Positions 16,895 through 25,822 of a stretch of 43,159 nucleotides of DNA are shown one piece after another (position 1 is the stretch's first letter; every line of letters begins with the position of its first letter). Below the pieces are notes generated by a model. It was not told the origin of the DNA. It saw only the letters and a list, made by a program, of their open reading frames with translations, and searched no databases. Source of the DNA: Pseudomonadota bacterium (GTDB lineage Bacteria; Pseudomonadota; Alphaproteobacteria; Rhodobacterales; Rhodobacteraceae); contig JAQCLA010000002.1 in assembly GCA_027592105.1 (NCBI GenBank), positions 1-43,159 of the forward strand. Reading direction: 5' to 3'. The position numbers and the translations under genes are program-made.

Positions 16895-18072
16895 CGCTGC
16901 AGCTGTTCTTGGTGGCGGGCGAGCCTTCGGGCGACAGGCTGGGTGCCGCGCTGATGGCCGGGATCAAGGCTTTGACCCAAGGCCCCGTCAGCTTTCACGG
17001 CATCGGTGGCCCCTTGATGCAGGCCGAAGGTTTGCAGACGCTTTTCCCGATGGAAGAACTCTCGGTCATGGGGCTGACCGAGATCTTGGCCAATTACCGC
17101 CGCCTTGCGCGCCGGGTGCAGCAAACGGCGGATGCGGTCGTTGTCATGGCCCCCGACGCCTTGATCACGATTGATATCCCCGAGTTTTCGCTGCGGGTCG
17201 CGGAAAAGGTCAAGCAAGAAGCCCCTGATCTGCGCACCATCCATTATGTCGCCCCCACTGTCTGGGCTTGGCGACCGGGGCGGGCCAAGAAAATGGCCAA
17301 ATTCGTCGATCATGTGCTGGCACTTCTGCCCTTCGAGCCGCCCTATATGGAGGCGGCGGGCATGGGGTGCGATTTCGTGGGCCACCCGGTCGTGACCGAG
17401 GAACAGGCCACCGAGGGCGAGATTGCGGCGTTTCGGGCCAAGCACCTAGCCGATGAAGGGCCGGTCATCCTCGTGCTGCCCGGCTCGCGCCGCGCCGAGG
17501 TTGAGCGCCTGATGCCGGTCTTCGGCGCGGCACTCGGCGATGTTTTGGCCCGCCACCCCGATGCGCGGATCGTGTTGCCAGCGGCACCGGCGGTGGCAGG
17601 TATCGTGGCCGCTCGTATCAAGGATTGGCCGGGCCAGCCCGTCATGCTTGATCCGCGCGGCGTGGCACCTGAAGATTTCGCCGCGGAAAAACGCGCAGCT
17701 TTCACGGTGGCCGATCTGGCGCTTGCGGCCTCGGGCACTGTCAGCCTTGAGCTTGCGGCGACCGACACGCCGATGGTGGTGGCCTACAAGATGAGTTGGT
17801 TGAGCCAAAAGCTGATCGGCGCATTGCTGCGCGTCGATACGGTGACGCTGGTCAATCTGGTGACCGATAGCCGGACGATCCCCGAGTTTCTTTCCGAGCA
17901 CTGCCGCCCCGCGCCGATTGCAGCGGCGATGAACCATCTGATGGAAGATGAGCGCGCGCGGGCGGATCAGCTCGATGCCATGGCGCTGACGATGCGGCGC
18001 TTGGGTCGCGGGGGCGAGGCACCTTGGCTGCGCGCGGCCCGCGCGGTTCTGGCGCAAATCGCGCCCGATTAA
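16891..18072 (+). CDS. lpxB: Lipid-A-disaccharide synthase
   Basis: Peripheral-membrane GT-B glycosyltransferase (GT19) joining lipid X and UDP-diacylglucosamine. The start is ATG 16891, overlapping the lpxI stop by 4 bp, giving 393 residues. Motifs: AGEPSGDRLGAALM at the N-terminus, HYVAPTVWAWRPGRAKK, LLPFEPPYM, LPGSRRAEV and SGTVSLELA. It is the last gene of the plus-strand envelope run. Its stop shares bases with the stop of the convergent ybaK-like gene (18069-18072). Confidence 0.96.
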   Translation: MTLQLFLVAGEPSGDRLGAALMAGIKALTQGPVSFHGIGGPLMQAEGLQTLFPMEELSVMGLTEILANYRRLARRVQQTADAVVVMAPDALITIDIPEFSLRVAEKVKQEAPDLRTIHYVAPTVWAWRPGRAKKMAKFVDHVLALLPFEPPYMEAAGMGCDFVGHPVVTEEQATEGEIAAFRAKHLADEGPVILVLPGSRRAEVERLMPVFGAALGDVLARHPDARIVLPAAPAVAGIVAARIKDWPGQPVMLDPRGVAPEDFAAEKRAAFTVADLALAASGTVSLELAATDTPMVVAYKMSWLSQKLIGALLRVDTVTLVNLVTDSRTIPEFLSEHCRPAPIAAAMNHLMEDERARADQLDAMALTMRRLGRGGEAPWLRAARAVLAQIAPD

Positions 18073-18539
18073 CGCGTGAAATCGGCCAATATGGCCCCGG
18101 ACAATTCCAGCAAACGCTGGGGCGCGATGGAAAAGATATGGCGCGGCGTGCCAGCGGCGGCATAGACCAGCTCGAAATCTAAAAGCTTTGGGTCGAACCA
18201 TGACCGGATCGGGCTGAGGTGCCCAACCGGGGCTACACCGCCGATGGCAAAACCCGTTTGCGCCCGGATCAGATCGGCATCCGCCTTGCCCAAGGCGGCG
18301 CCCGCAAGCGTGCTGGCCTTGACGGTATCGACCTGATTGCCGCCCGCCGTGATGAATAGCACCGCGTCGCCCTTGGCCTCGGCCCTGAAAATGATGGATT
18401 TGGCGATCTGATCGACGCCGCAGCCAGCTGCGCGGGCCGCATCCTCGGCCGTGCGTGTGCCATCGGCCATCTCGACCACATCGCTTGCCACACCGGCGGC
18501 ACGCAGCGCCTCTTCCACCCGTTTCAGACTTTTCGACAT
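18069..18539 (-). CDS. YbaK/EbsC-family aminoacyl-tRNA editing domain protein
   Basis: Free-standing editing-domain protein (ProX/YbaK superfamily) that deacylates mischarged tRNA. The start is ATG 18539, preceded by GAGGAAAGGG, giving 156 residues; a longer in-frame start would read through the intergenic region and part of glnE. Family features: IAKSIIFRAE (with the conserved lysine), ADLIRAQTGFAIGGVAPVGH, and a final FELVYAAAGTPRHIFSI. Exact tRNA specificity (Cys, Pro or other) cannot be assigned. It converges on lpxB with a 4-bp stop overlap and diverges from glnE across 94 bp. Confidence 0.9.
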   Translation of the reverse strand: MSKSLKRVEEALRAAGVASDVVEMADGTRTAEDAARAAGCGVDQIAKSIIFRAEAKGDAVLFITAGGNQVDTVKASTLAGAALGKADADLIRAQTGFAIGGVAPVGHLSPIRSWFDPKLLDFELVYAAAGTPRHIFSIAPQRLLELSGAILADFTR

Positions 18540-18633
18540 CTCGGCCCTTTCCTCCCAGCGCCGCCTTGATCTCAGGGCCGCGCGAGATGTGCAAGCCGTT
18601 GACCACGGGGGGCAAGCGGGCCTAACTCGGGCC

Positions 18634-21432
18634 ATGAGCTTTGCATCGCGCCTGACCCGCCATCCGATCCCCTTCAGCGCCGCGCGCGGTGATGAGGGTT
18701 GGGCAGCACTTCATGGTGTCGATCTTGCCTTGCGCCCGCTGATCACAGGCGCGGCGGGGTCATCGCCCTATTTATTCGCGCTGATCCTGCGCGAGGCGGA
18801 ATGGCTGTCGGATGCGTTGCAAGTCGCGCCTGACGACACCATCGCCGCCCTGATCGCCGAGGCCGCACGGCTGGATCACGCCACACTCGATCGCGGGCTG
18901 CGCCAGCTCAAGCGGCGCGCGGCGCTGGTGGTGGCGCTGGCCGATCTGGGCGGGCTATGGCCCTTGCACCGCGTCACGCAGGCCTGGACCGATTTCGCCG
19001 ATGCCTGTCTGAAGGCGGCGCTGATCACCCATGTCGGGCTGGAAGCGCGGCGCGGTAAGATCCCCGGCATGACCGAGCAGGACGCCGAAAGCTTTGGCGC
19101 GGGCATGGTGGCGCTGGCGATGGGCAAGATGGGGGCGGGGGAACTCAACTATTCCTCCGATATCGACCTGATCTGTTTCTTCGATGATGAGCGGTTCGAT
19201 CCCGCCGATGCGATGGAGGCGCGCACAGCCTTTATCCGCGCAACCCGCCGCATGGCGGCATCGCTGTCCGACACCACCGATGAGGGCTATGTCTTTCGCA
19301 CCGATCTGCGGCTGCGCCCTGATGCGAGCGTCACGCCTGTTTGTATCTCGCTCACGGCAGCGGAACGCTACTACGAGGCCGAAGGGCGCAGTTGGGAACG
19401 CTCGGCCTATATCAAGGCGCGGCCAGCGGCGGGTGATCTTGCGGCGGGCGCGCGGTTTCTTGATACGCTTACCCCCTTTGTCTGGCGCAGGCATCTGGAT
19501 TTCTCGATGGTGCAAGACACGATCGATATGCGGCAGAAAATTCGTGATCACAAGGGATTGTACGGCAATCTTAAACTTGAGGGTCACAATATGAAACTCG
19601 GTGCGGGCGGTATCCGCGAGATCGAGTTTTTCGCCCAGACCCGGCAACTTGTCGCCGGGGGCCGCGACCCTGCCTTGCGTGCGCGGCGGACGGTCGATGC
19701 GCTTGGCGCGCTTGCCACGGCGGGTTGGATCGGCACGGATGTGGCGGATGAGCTGACCGATCACTACACCCACCACCGCGAGATCGAGCATCGCATCCAG
19801 ATGATCGACGATGCCCAGACCCATGATTTGCCCAAATCCGCCGAGGGTTTTGCCCGCCTTGCCCATTTATGCGGGACAGATGACATCGCGGCCTTTCGCG
19901 CGGGGCTGACCCAAAGGCTGGCGCGGGTCGAAATGATCTGTGGCGATCTGTTCCAACCGGGCAAGGCGGCGGCTGATGGCGAGGTGGCGGTGCCGCCCGA
20001 ACAGGCCGAAATCGTGGCTCGGTGGCCCACATATCCGGCGCTGCGGTTCGAGCGGGGCCATGCGATCTTTGCCCGGCTCAAGCCAGATCTTCTGCGCCGC
20101 TTTCAGCGTGCCGCACGCCCCGATGAGGCGCTGTTGAATTTCGATAGTTTTCTCAAGGGACTACCAGCTGGCGTTCAACTCTTTTCCTTGTTCGAGGCAA
20201 ACCCCAGCCTTGTCGATCTGATCGTCGATATTTGCGCCACCGCGCCGGGGCTGTCGCTGTATTTGTCGCGCCATGCAAGCGTGTTGGATGCGGTGCTGGA
20301 TGGGCGCTTCTTTGCACCTTGGCCCGGAACACAGGCGCTTCTGGCCGAACTTGCGGAGGTTTTGGCAGGGTCCGAGTTTGAAGGTCAGCTTGATCAAGCG
20401 CGGCGCTGGCAAAAGGAATGGCACTTTCGCATCGGTGTGCATCAATTGCGCGATCTGATCGACGAAGAGGTCGCGATGGCCCAATACACCGATCTGGCCC
20501 ACGCCGTGCTCGGCGCGCTTTGGCCTGTCGTTTGTGACGAGATCGCCCGCCGTCACGGCCCGCCGCCGGGGCATGGCGGTGTGGTCTTGGGGATGGGCAG
20601 TTTGGGGGCCGGGCGGATGAGCGCAGGCTCCGATCTCGATCTGATCGTGATCTACGACCCCGCCGATACCGAACAAAGCGACGGACCGCGCCCACTTGAT
20701 CCGCGCGGCTGGTATGCCAAGGCGACAAAGGCGCTGATCACCGCCCTTTCTGCGCCAACCGCTGCGGGCACGCTTTACGCCGTGGATATGCGGCTGCGTC
20801 CTTCGGGGCGGCAAGGGCCGGTGGCCACGGCGATCACGGCCTTTGCTCATTACCAACGCGTCGAAGCCTGGACATGGGAGCATATGGCACTGACGCGCGC
20901 GCGCGCCATGGCAGGCCCCGCCGATCTTTGCAACAGGGTGGAGGAGATCCGCCGCGCCGTGATCGCGGAAAAGGCCGATCCGGCCAAGGTGCGGGCCGAT
21001 GCGGCCGAAATGCGCGGCCGCCTTGCCGCCGCCGGGCGCGCAGGCAGCACATGGGCCATCAAGGAGGGGCAGGGCGGGCTGCAAGATGTCGAACTTTTGG
21101 GACAGGCCGTGGCCTTGGCGACAGGATCAGCGGCCCGCGCCACGGCCGCGCAATTGGCCCATGCGCCGGAACTGGGCTGGCTCGATGCCGGCCAGGCCGC
21201 CGATTTGATCGCCGCACATGGGCTTTTTGCCCGTGTGCAGGCCGCAACCCGGCTCTTGACCGATACGGCGCTCGACCCCGGTGCGATCGGCGATGGGGGG
21301 CGTGATTTTTTGGCGCGTGTCGCGGATGCGCCATCGGCTGACGCGCTTGCATTGAAATTGGATGAAAAGCGGGCCTATATCGCCGAGATCATCGACGCCG
21401 TGTTGGGCGCCGTCCCCCGCGAGGAACACTGA
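18634..21432 (+). CDS. glnE: Bifunctional glutamine synthetase adenylyltransferase/adenylyl-removing enzyme
   Basis: Adenylylates and deadenylylates glutamine synthetase in response to PII and glutamine, setting nitrogen assimilation. 932 residues, close to the usual 945. Two nucleotidyltransferase domains are visible: AMGKMGAGELNYSSDIDLI at residues 162-180 (removing domain) and GMGSLGAGRMSAGSDLDLI near 652-672 (transferase domain). Both keep the G-x11-SD-x-D metal motif, and each is followed by a GlnD-type helical region. ATG 18634 lacks a strong ribosome site (only CGGG). Its stop overlaps the next gene in a TGATG. Confidence 0.94.
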   Translation: MSFASRLTRHPIPFSAARGDEGWAALHGVDLALRPLITGAAGSSPYLFALILREAEWLSDALQVAPDDTIAALIAEAARLDHATLDRGLRQLKRRAALVVALADLGGLWPLHRVTQAWTDFADACLKAALITHVGLEARRGKIPGMTEQDAESFGAGMVALAMGKMGAGELNYSSDIDLICFFDDERFDPADAMEARTAFIRATRRMAASLSDTTDEGYVFRTDLRLRPDASVTPVCISLTAAERYYEAEGRSWERSAYIKARPAAGDLAAGARFLDTLTPFVWRRHLDFSMVQDTIDMRQKIRDHKGLYGNLKLEGHNMKLGAGGIREIEFFAQTRQLVAGGRDPALRARRTVDALGALATAGWIGTDVADELTDHYTHHREIEHRIQMIDDAQTHDLPKSAEGFARLAHLCGTDDIAAFRAGLTQRLARVEMICGDLFQPGKAAADGEVAVPPEQAEIVARWPTYPALRFERGHAIFARLKPDLLRRFQRAARPDEALLNFDSFLKGLPAGVQLFSLFEANPSLVDLIVDICATAPGLSLYLSRHASVLDAVLDGRFFAPWPGTQALLAELAEVLAGSEFEGQLDQARRWQKEWHFRIGVHQLRDLIDEEVAMAQYTDLAHAVLGALWPVVCDEIARRHGPPPGHGGVVLGMGSLGAGRMSAGSDLDLIVIYDPADTEQSDGPRPLDPRGWYAKATKALITALSAPTAAGTLYAVDMRLRPSGRQGPVATAITAFAHYQRVEAWTWEHMALTRARAMAGPADLCNRVEEIRRAVIAEKADPAKVRADAAEMRGRLAAAGRAGSTWAIKEGQGGLQDVELLGQAVALATGSAARATAAQLAHAPELGWLDAGQAADLIAAHGLFARVQAATRLLTDTALDPGAIGDGGRDFLARVADAPSADALALKLDEKRAYIAEIIDAVLGAVPREEH

Positions 21433-21716
21433 TGTCGACCAATAAGCCCGCCGCCGTCCCGATCGATCCCAAGGGTCTGATCCGCGAATCCTTTCGGATC
21501 GACGGGATCACCGATGGGGAATGCCGCTCCATCTTTGTTGATTGGGCGCTCAGCCTCTCGGGCGCTGACCCGCGCGAGGCGATCACGGCCCTTCTTGCAC
21601 GCTATACGGATGCGCCCGTCGACCATCCGATGCTGGCGGTGCTGCGCGCAGGGCTGGAGGCCAGCCCAAAGGGCGGTCGGCGTGGCGGGCGCGCGGCGCG
21701 CGTGACGCAAGGCTAA
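21432..21716 (+). CDS. Conserved-looking hypothetical protein, 94 residues, coupled to glnE
   Basis: Small cytoplasmic protein starting on the last base of the glnE stop (TGATG), so it is translated with GlnE. It has no signal or membrane segment. The middle (20-75) is predicted helical with acidic character, including DGECRSIFVDWALSL and REAITALLARY; the last 17 residues are basic (KGGRRGGRAARV). I do not recognise the family. Translational coupling suggests a role linked to GlnE or nitrogen control, but that is inference. Its stop overlaps the stop of the convergent GlxA-type gene by 4 bp. Confidence 0.8.
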   Translation: MSTNKPAAVPIDPKGLIRESFRIDGITDGECRSIFVDWALSLSGADPREAITALLARYTDAPVDHPMLAVLRAGLEASPKGGRRGGRAARVTQG

Positions 21717-22687
21717 TCGCGCGGTTTGTTGCCATGCGTGCCACGCTCACGATAGGGCGTGGTGGCATAATGGGCGCGGTAGCATTTCGAGAAATGCGAA
21801 GGCGAGGCAAAGCCGCAAGCCAGCGCCACATTGATCACGCTCATATCGGTCTGCATCAGCAGGTTGCGCGCCTTTCCCAGCCGCAATTCCATGTAATAGC
21901 GCTTGGGGCTGCGGTTCAGATAGCGGCGAAACAGGCGTTCCAGCTGGCGGGTCGACATATCGACATCGCGTGCCAGCGTGGCGGGGCTGATGGGCTCCTC
22001 GATATTTTGCTCCATCATCCGGATCACTTGGCCAAGCTTGGGGTGGCGCACGCCGATCCGCGTGGGGATCGACAGGCGCTGCGTGTCTTGGTCCGTGCGG
22101 ATCGAGGTATAGATCAGCTGATCGGCCACAAGGTTGGCCAGATCCTCACCATGATCATCGGCGATGATCTTGAGCATCAGATCGATGGAGGCCGTGCCGC
22201 CCGCCGTGGTGATGCGGTTGCCGTCGATGACGAAGACGGATTTCGTCAGCGTTACATCTTCGAATTCCTCGATGAAACTGTCTTGGTTTTCCCAGTGGAT
22301 CGTGGCGCGCTTGCCGTCGAGAAGACCAGCCTTAGCCAGCGTGTAGCCTGCCGTGCAAAGCCCACCGATGGTGGCCCCTTTGCGCGCCTCGCGGCGCAGC
22401 CAGTTGAGCATCTTTTTCGTGGTGGCCGAGGCTACATCGATGCCGCCGCACACCAGCACCGTGTCATCGCGGGTGATGTCGGGCAAATCGCAATCGAGCT
22501 TGAAGCCGATGCCCGCCGAACACCACGCAACCTCGCCGCCTTCACCGGCAAGCGTCCAGCGGTAGAGTTCCTTGCCGGACATGCGATTGGCGATCCGCAA
22601 CGCCTCGACCGCGCTGGAAAAGCAAAGCATGGTGAATTGGTCCAACAATATGAAGACATATTGCTTGGGGCCGATCTGGTCTGGCAT
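21713..22687 (-). CDS. GlxA-type transcriptional regulator (DJ-1/PfpI-like domain plus AraC HTH)
   Basis: 324 residues. Residues about 10-190 are a class I glutamine-amidotransferase-like (DJ-1/PfpI) sensor domain with the nucleophile-elbow-like GGLCTAGYTLAKAGLLDG. The last 100 residues are an AraC-type double helix-turn-helix, with STRQLERLFRRYLNRSPKRYY and ACGFASPSHFSKCYR. Relatives include GbdR and CdhR, which sense glycine betaine or carnitine metabolites; the effector here is unknown. It is divergent from the DAHP synthase gene across 172 bp that contain the aroG promoter. Confidence 0.92.
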   Translation of the reverse strand: MPDQIGPKQYVFILLDQFTMLCFSSAVEALRIANRMSGKELYRWTLAGEGGEVAWCSAGIGFKLDCDLPDITRDDTVLVCGGIDVASATTKKMLNWLRREARKGATIGGLCTAGYTLAKAGLLDGKRATIHWENQDSFIEEFEDVTLTKSVFVIDGNRITTAGGTASIDLMLKIIADDHGEDLANLVADQLIYTSIRTDQDTQRLSIPTRIGVRHPKLGQVIRMMEQNIEEPISPATLARDVDMSTRQLERLFRRYLNRSPKRYYMELRLGKARNLLMQTDMSVINVALACGFASPSHFSKCYRAHYATTPYRERGTHGNKPRD

Positions 22688-22794
22688 TTGCGGTCTCGTC
22701 TTGGCACGTTGCGTGTGTCGCGGTTGCGCGCACAGATCGAGCGAAAGCAGCTTTTTTGCGCAGGCGCAATCCCCGGTCGTGTCGATTTAAGGCA

Positions 22795-22823
22795 TTGGAA
22801 GCCAAGGCAAGCCAGCCTATAAC
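22795..22823 (+). promoter_or_regulatory. Sigma-70-type promoter of the DAHP synthase gene
   Basis: TTGGAA (22795-22800), 17 bp, TATAAC (22818-22823). A start site near 22830 gives a leader of about 30 nt with AGGAG before the ATG at 22860. It matches the consensus well for an alphaproteobacterium. Confidence 0.65.
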
Positions 22824-22859
22824 CCGACCGCGTGACCAGACCACAGGAGATGCACCGCC

Positions 22860-24239
22860 ATGACCAGAACGAGCGGAACGGCTTGGACCAAAACCGATTG
22901 GCGCGCCAAGCCGCGCGTGCAAATGCCTGTATACCCTGACGCGGATGCCCTTCACAGCGTCGAGACGCAGCTGTCGAAATACCCGCCATTGGTCTTTGCG
23001 GGCGAGGCGCGGCGGCTGAAAAAGCAGCTTGCCGCCGCCGCGCGCGGTGAGGCTTTCTTGCTTCAGGGCGGCGATTGCGCCGAAAGTTTCGCGGAATTCT
23101 CGGCCGACAATATCCGCGATACCTTCAAGGTCATGCTACAGATGGCGATGGTGCTGACCTATGGCGCCAAGGTTCCCGTGATCAAGGTGGGCCGCGTCGC
23201 CGGGCAATTCGCCAAGCCGCGCTCGGCCCCCACCGAGGTTATCGGCGGCGTCGAGATGGACAGCTATAAGGGCGACATCATCAATGATATCGCACCCACG
23301 CCTGCCGCGCGCATTCCCGATCCGACCCGGATGCTACAGGCCTACACACAGGCTGCGGCCTCGCTCAACTTGCTGCGGGCGTTTTCGACAGGTGGCTTTG
23401 CCGATATCCACCGCGTGCATAGCTGGACGCTCGGCTTCACCGATCATGAAGACGCGGACAAATACCGCGATATGGCCAACCGCATCCAAGACAGCCTTGA
23501 TTTCATGGCGGCTGCTGGCCTGTCGGGCGAAACGAACCATGAGCTGAGCACGGTTGATTTCTACACCAGCCACGAAGCGCTGCTTTTGGAGTATGAAGAG
23601 GCGCTCTGCCGCGTCGATAGCACCACGGGCAAATGGCTAGCAGGGTCGGGTCATATGATCTGGATCGGCGATCGCACGCGCCAGCCTGACGGCGCGCATG
23701 TCGAGTTTTGTCGCGGTGTGCAGAACCCGATCGGCTTGAAATGCGGTCCCAGCACCAAGGAAGACGACCTCAAGGTCCTGATGGCCAAGCTCAACCCCGA
23801 GAATGAGCCGGGCCGGCTGACACTGATCGCGCGCTTTGGCGCAGGCAATGTGGGCGATCACCTGCCGCGCCTGATCCGCACGGTGCAGGCCGAGGGGGCC
23901 AATGTGCTTTGGTCATGCGATCCGATGCATGGCAATGTCATCAAATCCTCGACCGGCTATAAAACCCGACCCTTTGACGCGATCTTACGCGAGGTGCAGG
24001 AATTCTTCGCCATTCACCGCGCCGAAGGCACAGTGCCAGGTGGCGTACATTTCGAGATGACCGGCAAGGATGTGACCGAATGCACCGGTGGTATGCGTGC
24101 GGTGAGCGACGAGGATTTGTCCTCGCGTTACCACACGGCCTGCGATCCGCGTTTGAACGCCTCGCAATCGCTGGAATTGGCGTTTCTTGTGGCTGAAGAG
24201 CTGCAGCAAAGCCGCGAAGCGCTGCGCGCCGCGGTGTGA
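22860..24239 (+). CDS. aroG: 3-deoxy-7-phosphoheptulonate synthase, class II
   Basis: First step of the shikimate pathway: erythrose 4-phosphate plus phosphoenolpyruvate to DAHP. 459 residues, the normal plant-like (class II) length. Motifs: LQGGDCAESFAEF (metal-binding cysteine), GRVAGQFAKPRS, GSGHMIWIGDRTRQPDGAHVEF and NPIGLKCGPS. AGGAG precedes the ATG and a good promoter is visible upstream. It appears to be transcribed alone. The symbol aroG is used for this class in alphaproteobacteria; it is not homologous in sequence to E. coli AroG. Confidence 0.96.
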   Translation: MTRTSGTAWTKTDWRAKPRVQMPVYPDADALHSVETQLSKYPPLVFAGEARRLKKQLAAAARGEAFLLQGGDCAESFAEFSADNIRDTFKVMLQMAMVLTYGAKVPVIKVGRVAGQFAKPRSAPTEVIGGVEMDSYKGDIINDIAPTPAARIPDPTRMLQAYTQAAASLNLLRAFSTGGFADIHRVHSWTLGFTDHEDADKYRDMANRIQDSLDFMAAAGLSGETNHELSTVDFYTSHEALLLEYEEALCRVDSTTGKWLAGSGHMIWIGDRTRQPDGAHVEFCRGVQNPIGLKCGPSTKEDDLKVLMAKLNPENEPGRLTLIARFGAGNVGDHLPRLIRTVQAEGANVLWSCDPMHGNVIKSSTGYKTRPFDAILREVQEFFAIHRAEGTVPGGVHFEMTGKDVTECTGGMRAVSDEDLSSRYHTACDPRLNASQSLELAFLVAEELQQSREALRAAV

Positions 24240-24259
24240 TGTCACCGTAGGGCTGCGGC

Positions 24260-24835
24260 TTAGCCGCGCCCGCCGGGGATCAGGCGCAGCAAGGGGCCCT
24301 CGGCTGTCATCGCGCTGAGCGTGGTCAGGCGGGCTTGGCGGATATGAAACCGGGCGGGCCGTTCGGCGGCCATCGCGGCGCGACCGTCCATGCAGAGAAT
24401 TGCGCGGGTGATGGCACCGTGTTGATCGCGGAGCGGCAGCATGACCAACGGCACCTGCACAGGCCGGGCTGCGGTCGCTTGTGCCGGTGCGATCAAGGTC
24501 ATGCTCAGCATCGAGGGGCCGGTGAACACCCGAAGCGCAAGATCATGCAAGCGCGCCCTTGTGCCCAGCGCAAACAGACTACGCAGCGGCATACCGCGCG
24601 CCTCGACCCCCAAAAGTGCGCTTAACCCCTGACCACCGACGCGAAACCGCATCCGCCCGGCCGCTCCGATATCGACCAGCCCCGCCATATGCAGCCATGG
24701 GCCAAGGATGCTTGGGTCCAAATCCGCGCGGGCGGGAACTAGATGGCCACGGCGCAACCCTTGCCAATAGGCGATCAACGGGTCGAGCCCGTGACCTGGC
24801 GGGGGGTGAGGGTCGGATGGTTCGCGGTGATCCAT
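24260..24835 (-). CDS. PAS_5-family PAS domain protein
   Basis: 191 residues from ATG 24835; longer in-frame starts would run antisense through yicC. The core (about 20-150) matches the short PAS_5 proteins common in Rhodobacterales: IAYWQGLRRGHLVPARADLDPSILGPWL, then RFRVGGQGLSALLGVEARGMPLRSLF. Such proteins lack an output domain, and the ligand and role are unknown. It converges on the DAHP synthase gene (20-bp gap) and diverges from yicC. Confidence 0.85.
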   Translation of the reverse strand: MDHREPSDPHPPPGHGLDPLIAYWQGLRRGHLVPARADLDPSILGPWLHMAGLVDIGAAGRMRFRVGGQGLSALLGVEARGMPLRSLFALGTRARLHDLALRVFTGPSMLSMTLIAPAQATAARPVQVPLVMLPLRDQHGAITRAILCMDGRAAMAAERPARFHIRQARLTTLSAMTAEGPLLRLIPGGRG

Positions 24836-24914
24836 GGGGCGGCGCGGTCTCGACTTGGTTACCCAAACCTTACTACCGTGGCGGCAAGCGACGGGGCAGG
24901 GGGAGAATCGATCA

Positions 24915-25820
24915 TTGGTTAACGCAGTACAGACCGGGGTCATCACCTCGATGACCGGCTTTGCCACGCGCGATGGCGCGGATGGTAAGGGGCTCAGCTG
25001 GAGTTGGGAGCTGCGCGCCGTCAATGCGCGCGGGCTTGATCTGCGGTTTCGGCTGCCCGACGGCTTGGGCGCGCTCGATGCGCCCTTGCGCCGGGCCTTG
25101 AGTGCCGCGTTGACGCGCGGGTCGGTCAGCCTGTCATTGCGGGTCGGCCGCGAGGGCGGCGGGGCTGGCGATGGCATTGATGACGCCCGGCTTTCGCATG
25201 CGCTGGCACAGGTCTTGCGGATCGAAGCGGCGGCGATGGCGATGGGCGTTGCGCTGCGCCCGGCCAGCCCGGCCGAGATCATGGGGCTGCGCGGCCTGCT
25301 CGATGGGCCCGAGATAGGCCTGCCCGACCCCGAGATGCTTTTGGCCGATATCGACCTGCTTTTGGCCGCTTTCACCGCGATGCGGCAGGCTGAGGGTGCG
25401 GCCCTTGCTGCGATTCTGCTGGCACAGATCGATCACATCGCAACGCTCGCCGATCAGGCCGACGCGCTGGCCGCTGCGCGCGCGCAATCACAGGCCGCGC
25501 GTCTGCGCATGGCTGCCCAAAGCTTGCTTGAGGGTGCCGAGATCGACGAGGCGCGGCTGCTGCAAGAGATCGCGACCTTGGCGCTCAAGACTGATGTCAC
25601 GGAAGAAATCGACCGGCTGCGCGCCCATGTGACCGCGGCGCGCGCGCTTTTGGCGCAAGGGGGCGCTGTTGGGCGCAAGCTTGATTTCTTGATGCAAGAG
25701 TTCAACCGGGAGGCCAATACGCTGTGTTCCAAAAGCCAAGATCACGCGCTCACCGCTGTGGGGCTTGACCTTAAACTGGCCATCGACCAGACCCGCGAAC
25801 AGGTTCAAAACGTGGAGTGA
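24915..25820 (+). CDS. yicC: YicC-family endoribonuclease
   Basis: YicC/YloC family proteins are endoribonucleases implicated in small-RNA and mRNA turnover. The start is uncertain. TTG 24915 with GGGGGAG upstream keeps the residues that normally precede the conserved SMTGFA and gives 301 residues; ATG 24951 inside that motif gives 289. Conserved features: N-terminal SMTGFA and ELRAVNARGLDLRFRLP, and the C-terminal signature LDFLMQEFNREANTLCSKSQD. gmk follows with a 2-bp gap, the classical yicC-gmk arrangement. Confidence 0.92.
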   Translation: MVNAVQTGVITSMTGFATRDGADGKGLSWSWELRAVNARGLDLRFRLPDGLGALDAPLRRALSAALTRGSVSLSLRVGREGGGAGDGIDDARLSHALAQVLRIEAAAMAMGVALRPASPAEIMGLRGLLDGPEIGLPDPEMLLADIDLLLAAFTAMRQAEGAALAAILLAQIDHIATLADQADALAAARAQSQAARLRMAAQSLLEGAEIDEARLLQEIATLALKTDVTEEIDRLRAHVTAARALLAQGGAVGRKLDFLMQEFNREANTLCSKSQDHALTAVGLDLKLAIDQTREQVQNVE

Positions 25821-25822
25821 CC

